A program made the position numbers and the translations under genes. Shown here in pieces: positions 11,415-42,603 of a stretch of 64,000 nt of DNA; position 1 is the first letter of the stretch, and the number at the start of each line of letters is the position of its first letter. Source of the DNA: Klebsormidium nitens (taxonomy: Eukaryota; Streptophyta; Klebsormidiophyceae; Klebsormidiales; Klebsormidiaceae). The notes below the pieces were generated by a model, which saw only the letters and a program-made list of their open reading frames with translations, was not told the origin of the DNA and searched no databases. The stretch is taken from positions 35,702-99,701 of the forward strand of contig DF237290.1 of assembly GCA_000708835.1 (NCBI GenBank), given 5' to 3'.

Positions 11415-13143
11415 GCAAGGGGTTTGATAGGGTTTGAAGATAAGTACTTAAGACAAGATAAGTCGTTAAGGGACAATAAAACGTACTGAAAGCCTGCCAA
11501 GTTTTGGATGTAGCACGTATACGTATAGGCTTTTGCAGAGAAATGTATACACGACGTCGAAGAATGACGTTGACTTTGAAAGGTAGATTCTCTTCACGAG
11601 CATTGAGTTGTTCCTGCAGTGGCATTTCAGAAAATGTGTATGTACAGATACTTTTGATCGGACAAGGACAACTTACGTAAAGCCATCGGACAAGGACAAC
11701 TTACGTAAAGCCGCTCGCTCAATGATTCTTTTGCAAAGCGAGCGGCCTGCTGGTGGATGCATGCGCAACAATTTTGAAAAGCATCGTTCGTTCTGAGTCT
11801 GCTTACGAGCCTTCTACCTGACGACTGGTCACCGAGATCACATGCTTGCCGCATGAGCGACACTGGTCCCTGGACAATCCTCAACTTACAAGAAGAGTTA
11901 CAATGCCACTGCAGGTCCGCACTTCTTGCTCTCTAAAGGTATTTGGACCTCGACTTCGCTTTGCAAACGGTTTTTGTAAGACGTTGTGTGGCCAATATAT
12001 AATTTAAGCGGGTACTCTGATCGGCCGAATTCTGTTCAGGAGTACCTTTGATTTTGACATGCTTTTCCAGCTGTATCCCTCCGATACATCAAACGTCCAG
12101 CACCTACTCTAAAGACTCACCGTAAGATTTGGCATGAGGCATGAAACAAGCTCAATACTACTGTTGCTAGTCAGCTTGGTTTCTTGGTTGTTCGTTTGGC
12201 TCTCGAACGGTGTCTATATTCAACGTTTTCAACAGACCTTTTCAAACGCCTTGTCAGACCAAGTTAAGTACGACAGAATCAACAACAACGTAATTAACAC
12301 CAGGGACACCAAGGGGACACCATCATACTTACACGCTGATGATCTTCCAGCACATTCAGAGAACTCTCAGGCACACTTTGCGGGCTTCCAAATTCTTGGA
12401 ATATCCTTGCTTTCACGTCAAATGAGTAAGGTAATTCACCCTCGCGCAAGTGCACAGATACGGAACTGTTCATCAGCGAGCTTCTCGTCAATAAGGTTTC
12501 ATGCGGAGCGCTGCGGCCCAGGGGCCAGTGCGGGCCGCAGGGGAGTGCCTTGGGTTTAGTTGAAGAGAAGTAAACCCGGCTGGTGTTGACTGGCTTCAGC
12601 CGGTAGCTCTCGATCCGACCGGCCGAGGGTCCACCCTAAAATTTGACCTCACATTCCAAACCCGGTGGTGCTATCCCGACTGCTTTACAGGTTATAGGGT
12701 TTGGGGTGGTTTGGGGACAATCTCGTGTTTCCTTTTCGCCTGTACGACTGTTGGCGTCAGTCGGTGTCAGCTGCCTTAGCTTGCGCCTGGCATGCACTCG
12801 CCGAGCCGCTGCATTGAGTTGATGGCGTTTTGCCCAGGCGCTTTGTTCACCTATAGATTGCCAGCGTGAATCCCCTTTAGTGCAACGCTCTCTTTGAAAT
12901 CCGTTTCCTCAGCAATAAGCTGCAATCAATGCGTAAAGCCTTCAATAAGGCAGCCAACAACGGCTACACCAAGAAGCCTGTGCCTCTGAGTCCAAGAGCC
13001 CTGCCACACTTGGCCAACCTTTTGGGTTTGATCAGATGAGAACAAAATATCCTGCAAACGTCTGTCCAGTCATGTAGCTGATTGGGTCTGGGTTACTGCC
13101 ATGTTACGTTAACTCCTTTCCAACCCCTGAAGAAGAAGGAGAC
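11415..13143. other. Intergenic region with a 28-bp tandem repeat
   Basis: No gene recognised. It holds two adjacent perfect 28-bp units (11657-11684 and 11685-11712) built on CGGACAAGGACAACTTACG. The open frame 12134-12559 starts with a hydrophobic stretch but has no family signal or supporting splice sites. The region should contain the 3' end of the dioxygenase transcript and the lipase promoter. Confidence 0.6.
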
Positions 13144-16100
13144 ATGGCGCCTGCTCGCTTTCATCCCCAGGTGGTGGCACTTCTCGTAGCACTGCATGGC
13201 ACTATCTTCTGCAATGCCGTAGTAACCAGAGACGGAGGACTGAGCTACGTGACACCAGACTACAACGTTCAAAATAGCGGACGTGGCCCCAGCAATCAGC
13301 CAGGGGATTCTGTGATCTGCCGTGAGCTGGTCCTTTCACGAGGCTACCCCTGCGAAGACCACTCAGTGACCACCAAAGAAGGCTTTGTTCTCGCACTCCA
13401 GCGAATCCCAGGAGGGAAGCAAGCTGGGAGCGAGGGATGGGAAGAGCCACCTCAGCAGCGCCCGCCCGTCCTGCTGATGCATGGCATCTTGCAAGGTGGG
13501 GTATCCGCCTCCCCCAAACCATTGGCAGCTCATCTGTGGGGTGGTTCTCTGACACTTGCTTTTGAAGACTGGTGTAAATCTGCGATTGATGTATCCGCAA
13601 TGCTGACTTATCCATATTGAACTAAGTATGTGGGGGAGGAAAGTAGGCTTGATGTGCAACCGCTCTGGTTGGTTTGATTGTTGATTGAAAATGAGTTTGG
13701 CTTATATCATGAGACTTGACAGCAAAGGAAAGTCTGACGAGTTATGTGACATGGTGAAACATTGAGCTTGAGTTTCCGTAAGGGGGAGTATCATCATGCT
13801 TGGTGTGCTTATGTGGGGCAGCCAAAGTCTTGACACAATACTGGCCACCCAAACAACATAGCAACCATGGCAGCGGCTCAATCTGAACCTTTGAGGTATG
13901 GTGGTTGTTCAAGTGCCTAATGGCACAAGAATAGAGCTTAGGCCCTGTTTGCTTTGCATATGGACAAAGTGGTTCAGAGGCTTTCCCTACATAGCCCTGG
14001 AAAGTTCCTACTCTGACCACTTTCTCTTCCATCCAGGTGGCGACTCTTGGCTACTGAACTTTCCAGGTATGACTGCCTGCTCCACCACTTTACGTTAGGC
14101 CTGTCATCGACAAACTGTTTGCTGAACATTCTTGTGTCCTTTACATGCATTCAGGGCCCTCCGCCTTCTGCTAAGAGAAAGCTTCCCTTCACTGCTTGGC
14201 TGGCCTCTGGGGAGTCCTCTGCTCTCCTTGTAAGAGTCACTTCCTTCTTTCACTCTGGGTCGGGCGACGGTCTCCTTGTCACTGAACTGATGCGGCTGAT
14301 GTTTGTGCACTCTACTGCAGCTGAAAACACGCTCGCCCTCACGCTCGCTGATGCTGGCTTCAACGTATTCCTTGGCAACTTCCGGGGCGCGCGCTGGAGC
14401 AACCACACCACGCTTCCGCGGAGCGACAAGGTGGGCACGCCAAGAAAGCATACGTCTCGTGCAAATTTGACTTCTGAGATGAGGACGATGGGCGTCCCTT
14501 TTTATCAATCCTGTCTGGGCATGTTTGAATCCGTTTAAGTGCTACCCAATCCCTGCCTGAAAGTGGCAAATCAAGAGAACTCTTGTTCTTCCAATCAATC
14601 GCTTGTCTTCGAGCCTTTCTTCTTCGTTCATGGTGCCCTTCTTTATGTCGACACCATCGGCCGGTCTCAGCCACTCCCTGTCTCATGTGTTCCTTTTATC
14701 GAGAGCCACACTAGAGTTGCTCCATGCGCGCCCAGATTGGCTGGAGATCTGGACGGCTGAATAACCAGAACATCCAAACAAGCTTGGAATCTGCATCTGG
14801 TTGCAAACTCATTTTCTGGGCCCCTGACCCTCCTGCTTCAGCCTGCTTCCTTCTGGTAGTTTTCTTTTTTCATCTCCTTAATACTTTTGGTTTCAGCAAG
14901 GACTCCTCTTGTTTTCACCCCGCAAATGGATTCGTGATTCTCCATCGGTTCTCGTGATTCTCTTTTCCAACCTGGCTGTTCTGCGTGCAGCGCTACTGGG
15001 ACTGGAGCTGGGAGGACCTGGCGAAAGATGACCTGCCTGCCCTGCTGCGCTACGTGCACGACCTAGCGCAGGCCAAGGTGCTCTACGTGGGCCACAGCCA
15101 GGTACGGCCCTTGTGTTCGGAGGGAAGAGAAAGGTGGACAAAAAGTTTAGCAAGAATATTTGTGTAGAAAAAGTGCGACAAAAATATGCAATGCCAACGT
15201 GCTCTACGTGGGTCACAGCCAGGTACGGCCCTTGTAGTCAGAAGGAAACGACAGGAGGATATTTGGTGAATGAACAGAATTGGGAAAAGAGACAAGGAAC
15301 AAGCATGGGCAAGGAGCACTACGTGGGCCACGCCAGGTACGGCCGGTGATTGCTGAGGGGGAGACATAAGGGTTTTCGGCAAAGAGTCGAATTGCAGATT
15401 CACGTGTTTCTCCCTCCACACACTCTGCTGATCATTTGAAGCCCATCAAAGTGCTTCTATCGACGTGCTTCCACACACTTCGTTTACAACTTTGCAAGGT
15501 TCCGTCCCAGAACAAACATGAATTATGGGAATGGGGGCCGAGCCCAACTGCGCCCGCCTGGGCATTGCCACCTATTGTGTGCCCCACAAGATGCTAACAC
15601 CCTAGAAGCCTTAAAGCTTTTCATTACAGGGCACGTTAACCCTGCTGGCCGCTTTGGCGGAGGATTCCGGAGTCGCTCCCCTGCTGTCGCGGGCGGTTCT
15701 GTTGTGCCCCATCGCGTACCTGGGCCACATCACGTCCGCGTTCCTGCGCGTCTTCTCCCGCATCTACCTCGACACGGTCAGAACACAAGCCTGGAACCCC
15801 AGAACTTCTCACTTCAGTCATCAACTAACACGATGGATCTTGACCTACTTATATCACCTGGAACTGACGGTTTACACGCTCGTCATCTGCACGAAACCTG
15901 ATTCCCTAACCGACCCCACCCACTTATGTCCTCTTTTTGTTCACTAAGCCAAACGCTTACTGTATCCATTCGACTTCATGATTGCTCCGATAGGCCCCTT
16001 GCGATTTGACACTGCTACCGACATTTAAGGTGTCGAAAGCTTTCAGCAATACTGCGCAATGCCCTTCCTTCGCCGCCCTTGTCCAGTTACAAGAGATGTT

Positions 16101-17898
16101 TTGCAGCTCAGTCACGCAAAGTGACGCTCACTTTCTTCTTCATTGAGTCGAGATCTTGGCGGTTCACACAAACTTTGGTCGGTAACGAGATCAAACCCCG
16201 ACTTGACGCACAGTTACACAACTTCCTTGAATGTGTTTTGGTGCTCTGCAGGCGGTGCGAGACAGTGGCCTATACGAGTTTAACATCAACAGGTGCGTCC
16301 TTTGGTCACTTTCCGTCAAGCAACACCGAAGATATATACCTAATCATCCGTCACACACGTCTCGGCATCTTCTTCGGCCCGTGGCCTCTGAACTCGACAG
16401 ACGGAGCGCTCCGCTTCGCGCTCCTTCAGTGCCCTAACAGCGGACCCTCTTTGACTCGAGGCGTCTGCCACGTTGTGATCCACGTGATTGGCGAACAAAT
16501 GTAAGATTTGCGAGAGTTTTCGACAAACGTTCCAAACGATTGAATGTATTTGACAATAAAATCAATAACCTGAGAGTAGTCTAAGCGCCCCCTGACACGT
16601 GGCTGTCGAGGAGTGTGCAGCGCGCTGGTTGAGCGGATGGCGGGCCAAGCGTGCGCGCACGAGGGCGTCCGGTGCAACAGCATCCTGGCGTCCGTTACAG
16701 GTGTGCGCGCGCGCCCACTTTTCTGTTCCTCTCATTATCTTGTTTTTGGCCCCGCCTACTTCGGCCTTTCCCTTCTCCTGCTCTGTACATGGAAAGAGCT
16801 TCGACCTGTAAACAACCGTACACTCGGCCATTGCTAGTTGTGCGTGCAGCAATCTTTTTTACAACTAGGGTTCAACCGACCCCTTCGCAAACCCGGCCGC
16901 AGCCACGGCAGGGAACTAGGCGGCCTCAAGATTTTCCTTGTGCTGAGCGGAAGTCGCACGAAATCGCTCTCACTTGTGCGCACTTGTTGAGCGACTCTGT
17001 GCAGCCATTCTCGGGGCGGGGCCAGTCCCCACTCCCGGTGCCACCCTGTTGTTAGCCGTTCTGTTCACTTCCTCGGCCTTCACCACATATTTTATCTACT
17101 CCGTGAGCATCTGCTGGAACTTCGGAGAAAGAGATGTTGCGGGGATTCTCCGATAAATGTCTCGTGCATACCGCGGGGTGCCACGTGGCAGGCCCCAATT
17201 GCTGCATCTCCATGGACCGGCTGGCGTTCTTCTTCCAGTACGAGTTCCAGTCGACGTCGGTGAAGAACCTCGCCCACCTGGCCCAGAGTGAGCACACACC
17301 TAGTTGCCGTGCACGCTTCCACGTGGGCAGTGCCACGTGGCACGCATATGCATGCTAACCTTTTTCATGCATGGAGGTTTCCTGTTAGGTCAGCTTCTGG
17401 TTCTGCCACGACCCTTTTGTCGCTTCGGCCTCGGATGTCATCAGTGGATGGAGGGTGTTGATGGTTGGCTCGACGAAAACCAACTCGGACTGAAAGGGTA
17501 TGAACGGAGGGAGTCTTTGAAGCTGGCAGGAAGTCCGCGTTTTCTTCAGAACTGTAAGACCACTGAAGGGCGTCGTCCTCCTTGCAGTGATTCGAACGGG
17601 CCGCTTCGCCAAGTATGACTACGGATGGGTCGGAAACCTTAGGCGCTATTTCAGGCTTTCCCCACCTGCATACGACCTTCGGCGTATCCCTTCAAGCCTT
17701 CCAATGCTCATAGCTTATGGGGGTATGGATGCTCTTAGTGATCCTCTCGACGTGCATAGGCTTCGTGCTGACCTTGTCAATGCTCCGCAAACGCTTTACG
17801 TTCCGCATTATGCACACGGGGATTTCATCTTGGGTAAAACAGCAAAGGAAGAAGTCTATGACAAGGTATCTCGATTCCTTTGGAGAACGCCCATTTGA
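13144..17898 (+). CDS. Acid lipase (lysosomal/gastric triacylglycerol lipase family), secreted
   Basis: Exons: 13144-13495, 14037-14066 (30 nt), 14321-14430, 14991-15101, 15630-15776, 16252-16292, 16621-16700, 17192-17287, 17588-17898; 1278 nt, 425 aa, in frame throughout. Alpha/beta-hydrolase that cleaves acyl esters of neutral lipids. An N-terminal hydrophobic segment (residues ~8-25) looks like a signal peptide. Catalytic triad: S200 in VGHSQG, D370 in YGGMDALSDP and H399 in YAHGDFILG; the D-H spacing of 29 matches gastric lipase. Oxyanion region MHGILQGGDSW is joined across the microexon. Cysteines in QACAHEGVRC and GPNCC match the family cap. The donor after exon 5 ends the codon before the nucleophile elbow glycine and is triplicated in the intron. 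One intron uses GTCAGA as donor. Cellular role is likely vacuolar or extracellular lipid turnover; the exact substrate is unknown. Confidence 0.93.
15070..15350 (+). repeat. Three copies of the lipase exon-5 end and donor
   Basis: The segment CTCTACGTGGGCCACAGCCAG followed by GTACGGCC, encoding YVGHSQ with the catalytic Ser, ends the true exon at 15101. It recurs with donors at 15223 and 15337 (spacings 121 and 114 bp). Copy 2 is nearly perfect for about 35 bp; copy 3 has lost part of the Ser codon region. Confidence 0.85.
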
Positions 17899-18843
17899 CT
17901 GATTCGTAGAGATCTTTAAGGGGGCCGCGGCTGCGGCCGCCCATCAACGCACCTACCACCATCAATTAAAGCATAGCTGAAAGCTGCACTCCACATTCTC
18001 ATGCTCATTTCTGTCTTATTGATCCACGGTGCGAGTGACAAAAGGGCTACGTTCCATATCACCGCGCAGGCACTTACCTATTGATCGATCAGCTTTTGCA
18101 GAGGTTATTCATCGCGACGTCATGCAAACCCAAAAGCTTTCGAAAATGCTGACAATAGATGCTCACACATCCAAAATTCTAGCATGAATGAACCCCTACG
18201 TACCGGCCTAGGTGGGGCTATCATATGTCTGGCGATGAATTCCTTTCCGCTCAATTAACTTAGACCATGAGTCACTGACTCAAGTGCAGGTTAGACTTGT
18301 ATAAAGTTGTCGATTTCCATCTCCCATCACATCCAAAAACTGACTTATAAATGCTCCAGACTTGGTTGAAACTCGTATACCCACATGCCAGCACAATTAT
18401 ACATTACGAATAAGCTTCCAGTACGTATACATACATAAAGGACGGCCCGTCCATCTCAACATGATGATGGCTGAGCTAATGATGCTTCATTTACATAGCA
18501 ACTCTTCCAATCTAGCTATGGCTAAATACATACCGCGGGCTTCAGTACACATTTACATGCAATGCGCCGGGCCTGTATGGGCCGGCGGCCGGTATACAGT
18601 GGCAAAAAAAAGAAGAAGCAATGAGGTAAAGAAGAATACAGAGGTCCAACACGTGAAAGCAAGGTCTATAAGTGCTTGCGCTTTTCTTCTGTGCTGCTTG
18701 AGGGCCCCAGAGAGCGCCCCCGTCCACCGCTGCCAGCCTAAAGTTGGCAGCAAGGCCGTTTGTACAAGTATCAAGAATTTTCCAAACTTCGCTCACTGCT
18801 CTTGATCACGCTGCAGTATGCTAAAACTACATCAATTGCCAGA
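17899..18843. other. Spacer between convergent lipase and BEACH genes
   Basis: 945 bp with no recognisable gene. Must contain the 3' untranslated regions of both flanking genes. A GC-rich palindromic GGCCGCGGCTGCGGCC motif lies near 17922-17940. Confidence 0.6.
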
Positions 18844-39122
<20,279 letters not shown>

Positions 39123-39809
39123 TGTGGCCTGTTTCTACCTCTCGCTGATTGTCTCATCTCCCCGTGGTTCTCAGCTGAAAACAGGTGCCTCTGCCTCCGT
39201 GCCTTATCCAGCTTATGATCTCGAGGTTGCAGACTTTTGATTGAGCGCCCTTCTGAAGGCTGAGCAGCCCTGGGCATTTAGGCTTGGTAGGTAATCTCGA
39301 GGGCTGCCACAGCCCTAGCTAGACGTACAGTGGCAGGAGACGTCGAAGAACTATTGTGACGGTCATTCTCTGGCTTCCTTAAAAGTTTGATCTGAGCCGT
39401 CAAACTGTATACTAGGCTGTGCAAAATCTCATCGGACGGGCGGCAAGTAAGTCCATATTCGACTCCTGACCAATGAGATTGATGTAGGTTCAAGTTGAAG
39501 CGTAAGTTGGAACTTGAGCCTCAAGTTGAGGTGAGTTGCGGGCCTATTCAGGCCCATTTCATTTTCAAAGGGCGCATTGTAATCTGAATCTCCTGCACGC
39601 AGCTCAGCTCACACTCACAGCCAATAAGCAGCAAAGCAGCTCGGATTATCGCAAGCAATTGCCTTCTTTCACCAGAGATTCTCTGATGTGTCTTTTGATT
39701 TCTCTAAGTGGTGCATCAACAATCCTGCGAGCGCAGCTGTAGATTGCAGAGTCTGTGTAAACCAAAACAGCTCCTCAAGGAGCTGAGGTTGATTGCAGCT
39801 GCTTCAGCG
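39123..39809. promoter_or_regulatory. Divergent promoter region of BEACH and GLTP genes
   Basis: 687 bp between two divergent start codons, so both promoters and 5' leaders must fit here unless an upstream exon was missed. No clear TATA box. No gene seen within. Confidence 0.45.
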
Positions 39810-41664
39810 ATGTCGGTCTTTGCGCCAATCATTGAAGGCATCAAGGGGGTGAAGGATGTGAACGGAGAGATCCAAACTAAGCCCTTTCTGGACGTGTGTG
39901 GCCACGTGCTCCCTGTAACTGGTACGTGCTGCGCTGATTGCTTTACATAGGATGAGCTGATGTGCCGTTGTTCCCCCGAGCAACAACTAAGTTTTCAATC
40001 AAGTTGCTATTGCTACTTGTCTCCTCATTTCAGCTTACTCTTTGTTGCAGACAAGTTTGGCGCTGCGTTCACTCTGGTGAAGTCTGACATTGGTGGAAAC
40101 ATATCGGTGAGTATGGCCCCTCCTTAGTCTTTGATCCTGAGCTGTTCGTTTGTATGATGTTTCTATGATATTCTACCCTCAATGCATTTCTTTCATGCAT
40201 TGTCAGGAAGAACTCTTGATGGGGCAATTCCAAGTACAACTCTTTGTAGTTTTTATGTCATTGGGAAGATCTTCACTTTATTGACCATGATCCAAGCAAC
40301 TCCAGATTTGAGCTGATTCATGACTATTTTTGGTGCAGCGTTTGACCACCAAGTACGACCAAAACCCGGCAGCATATCAACTGCTGTACCCAATCGTCAC
40401 AGAAGAAGTGAAGGCTGGGACAGCAACTGGTGGCAAATCAGACAGTCAGGGTCTGCTTTGGTTGAACAGGCAAGTCTCAGATCGTTTGGATCAGCTCAGG
40501 AACTAGCAGCGATTCTTAGTGAGGTAGGTGTAGCTGACTGATAAGATCTGTCTTTCTGAGCACTCGCAGTCCCAAGGAGAGCAGTGCCCATGCTTTCTGC
40601 ACCACTTTTTTCTTGATCATGATCAACTTTGCCTATGTGCAGATTGTTCCTTTTTGTACCCGTCCCTTCTGCATAAGTTTGTTTATCCCCTCACTAAATG
40701 CACAGAGCTTTAAAACAAGGTTTCACTTTTTGCTGTTCTCTGTCGATGCTTGTTGTTATCCTGGCACCTTCCAATGCAGAGCTATGGAGTTTATAGTTGC
40801 CCTCTTCCGGAACTTGGAGCAGCACAAGGATTGGACTACAACACAGGCTGCTAATGAGGCGTACAATGTTACATTGAAGCCCTACCATGGTTGGATGGCA
40901 CAGACAGCTTTCACGGTGAGTGTGCTTGCAAGAGCAAGCTGGTATCTGTAGCTTAAGGTTGCTGAACTTTCGTCTTGTTGTTAAAAGATTGCAACTTCAT
41001 TGCAGTTGAGAGTGTACGGACATGGACTTGGATCCCGCTTTGTTTCTCCGGTTCTCAGAGTACGTAAGGCAATCCCATCTCAAAGTCAGAAGCGATGATG
41101 AAAAATACTCATAGCCCTCCACGAAAACTTGTCCTTTGTTCTCAAATGTTGGTGATACGAAGTGACTTTTCTCCACCCCGGCTTTGTGCGCAGACTGCAA
41201 TGAGATTCATTCCGAACAGGGACTCCTTCTTTGCCAACCTTGGTTCTGGCGATCTCACTGGCGACATTGACCAATTCATTGGTGACTTCTCGCCTCTCCT
41301 GGCTGAAAATCACGAATTCTTGGTGAGTAACAAGCGACAGCGACTTTCGCATTATCTGCAATTTCGTTTTGTGACACCTACCGCTTGCAACAGATCTTAG
41401 AGGCAGCATGATAGTACTTTGTCCATACTGAAGTCTTTGATGCTTCGAAATCCAAGGCAGCTCCGAAAGGCAGTCCTTGAAGTTCGTGCCAGGTCTGTTG
41501 ACGATCTGCAAAAGAGCATCGGCTCAAGGCAAGAGCGAAGGAAAGATTTGACGTCTTGAAAGTTTCCTTCCCCCGCGGTTGCTGGAAAGACCTTAATGCT
41601 TGAATCGATGATATGGCTTTCCTGCGTGCAGAAAAAAAATGGACTAGCTGACCTCAAGGCTTGA
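39810..41664 (+). CDS. Glycolipid transfer protein (GLTP domain)
   Basis: Small cytosolic lipid carrier that moves glycolipids between membranes. Exons: 39810-39921, 40051-40106, 40339-40469, 40780-40915, 41194-41322, 41632-41664; 597 nt, 198 aa, close to the family length of ~205. The whole protein is one all-alpha GLTP fold. Expected headgroup residues are present: D50 and N54 in KSDIGGNIS, R57 (Lys in human GLTP), W97 in LLWLNRAMEF, and H136 in PYHGWMAQ. The third exon ends AACAG and the intron starts GCAAGT, a consensus GC-AG intron needed for frame. The last exon is 33 nt (KKNGLADLKA). The start ATG at 39810 gives MSVFAPIIEGIKGVKDV, similar in length to homologues. GLTP and ceramide-1-phosphate types differ in the headgroup set; D-N-W favours glycolipid, but this is inference. 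Confidence 0.93.
40470..40475 (+). other. GC-AG intron donor (GLTP exon 3)
   Basis: GCAAGT follows AACAG at the end of WLNR; only this junction joins to the acceptor at 40779 to give the conserved WLNRAMEFIVALF. Confidence 0.85.
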
Positions 41665-42603
41665 CTGTAGAGGCTTCTCCTAGCACCACCCGACGTGGGA
41701 TGCAGATTGATGGCAACGAGGTTTGCGTTTGGCACATGTTCGAGAGAAGAAGAGCTTCTGAATTTATGGATCCAGCTGCTGTAGTGATGTTGCTCTGGAG
41801 ATACTATCAAGCCAGGTACTGCCCTTTTTGCTGTGTACATTCAAAGATTTTGCCGACGAGAATAACGACTGACAATGATGATTGACGAATATTCAGCCGC
41901 TTTTGAGCTCCAGCAACTTATTTTATTATAGAAGATTCGTAGACTTGGAGGATCTGGGGCAGAGTACTCAACTCACCCCACTGTTTAAGCAGCGACATAC
42001 TGCGCGCACATGGCACTTCATTACTAAGTTCACTTGTGCGCTATGCCTGGAAGTCCGACACATGCTTAAGGTCCGGCGAATTAGACTTATTCTCATGTCA
42101 GTGCATGCACACATGGACATGTCGCTCATTTCACTGGCACTCACCACGACGGTCACATGTGCGCATAGAATGATGTTCAGTGCGCGCAAACATTCACATG
42201 CGCTGAACAGACCGACTATATCGTAACTCGGATTAAGCCTGCGTGCATACTTGCAGTCCGACCGCACGGCAGCCTAATTCGAGTCCCACAAGGTTGCAGT
42301 CGATTGCGCTGCATGAAACACACGCTCGATAGCTCATCGGTTCGAGTTTGAGCCAGGCTGGGGCTGCAGATCATGGAATTGTAACGTCCTGCCAGAGCGA
42401 ATCAATCAGGTTGTGTCTCTAGGAATGCTTAGTATGTACCTTTACAGAACTTGCTCAAAGAATCGTACGGTTCGATGCCGCTCAACGATCCGCCTGAATC
42501 CAACTTCTGAGGCATGACTGCAGCCCGCGACGGGAACTGAACGCAATTGCTGCATGGTAAATCAGAAGACGATTGGGCTGGCAAGAATACACCCTTTCCG
42601 GCT
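41665..42603. other. Spacer between convergent GLTP and CCDC43-like genes
   Basis: 939 bp without a recognisable gene; should carry both 3' untranslated regions. Contains several short palindromic ACATGTG/CACATGT-type words (42060-42200) but no convincing tRNA or element. Confidence 0.55.

Noticed and set aside
12134-12559. 141-codon open frame with hydrophobic N-terminus
   Set aside because: Looks like a signal peptide followed by non-conserved sequence; no splice or family support.
16955-17010. Possible further copy of lipase exon 7 (TTGTTGAGCGACT block)
   Set aside because: Only about 15-18 matching bases with gaps and on the wrong side for an acceptor copy; too weak to count.
42300-42395. 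tRNA-like words (ATAGCTCATCGGTTCGAG)
   Set aside because: No cloverleaf can be drawn with a sensible acceptor stem, and the A-box and B-box spacing is wrong.
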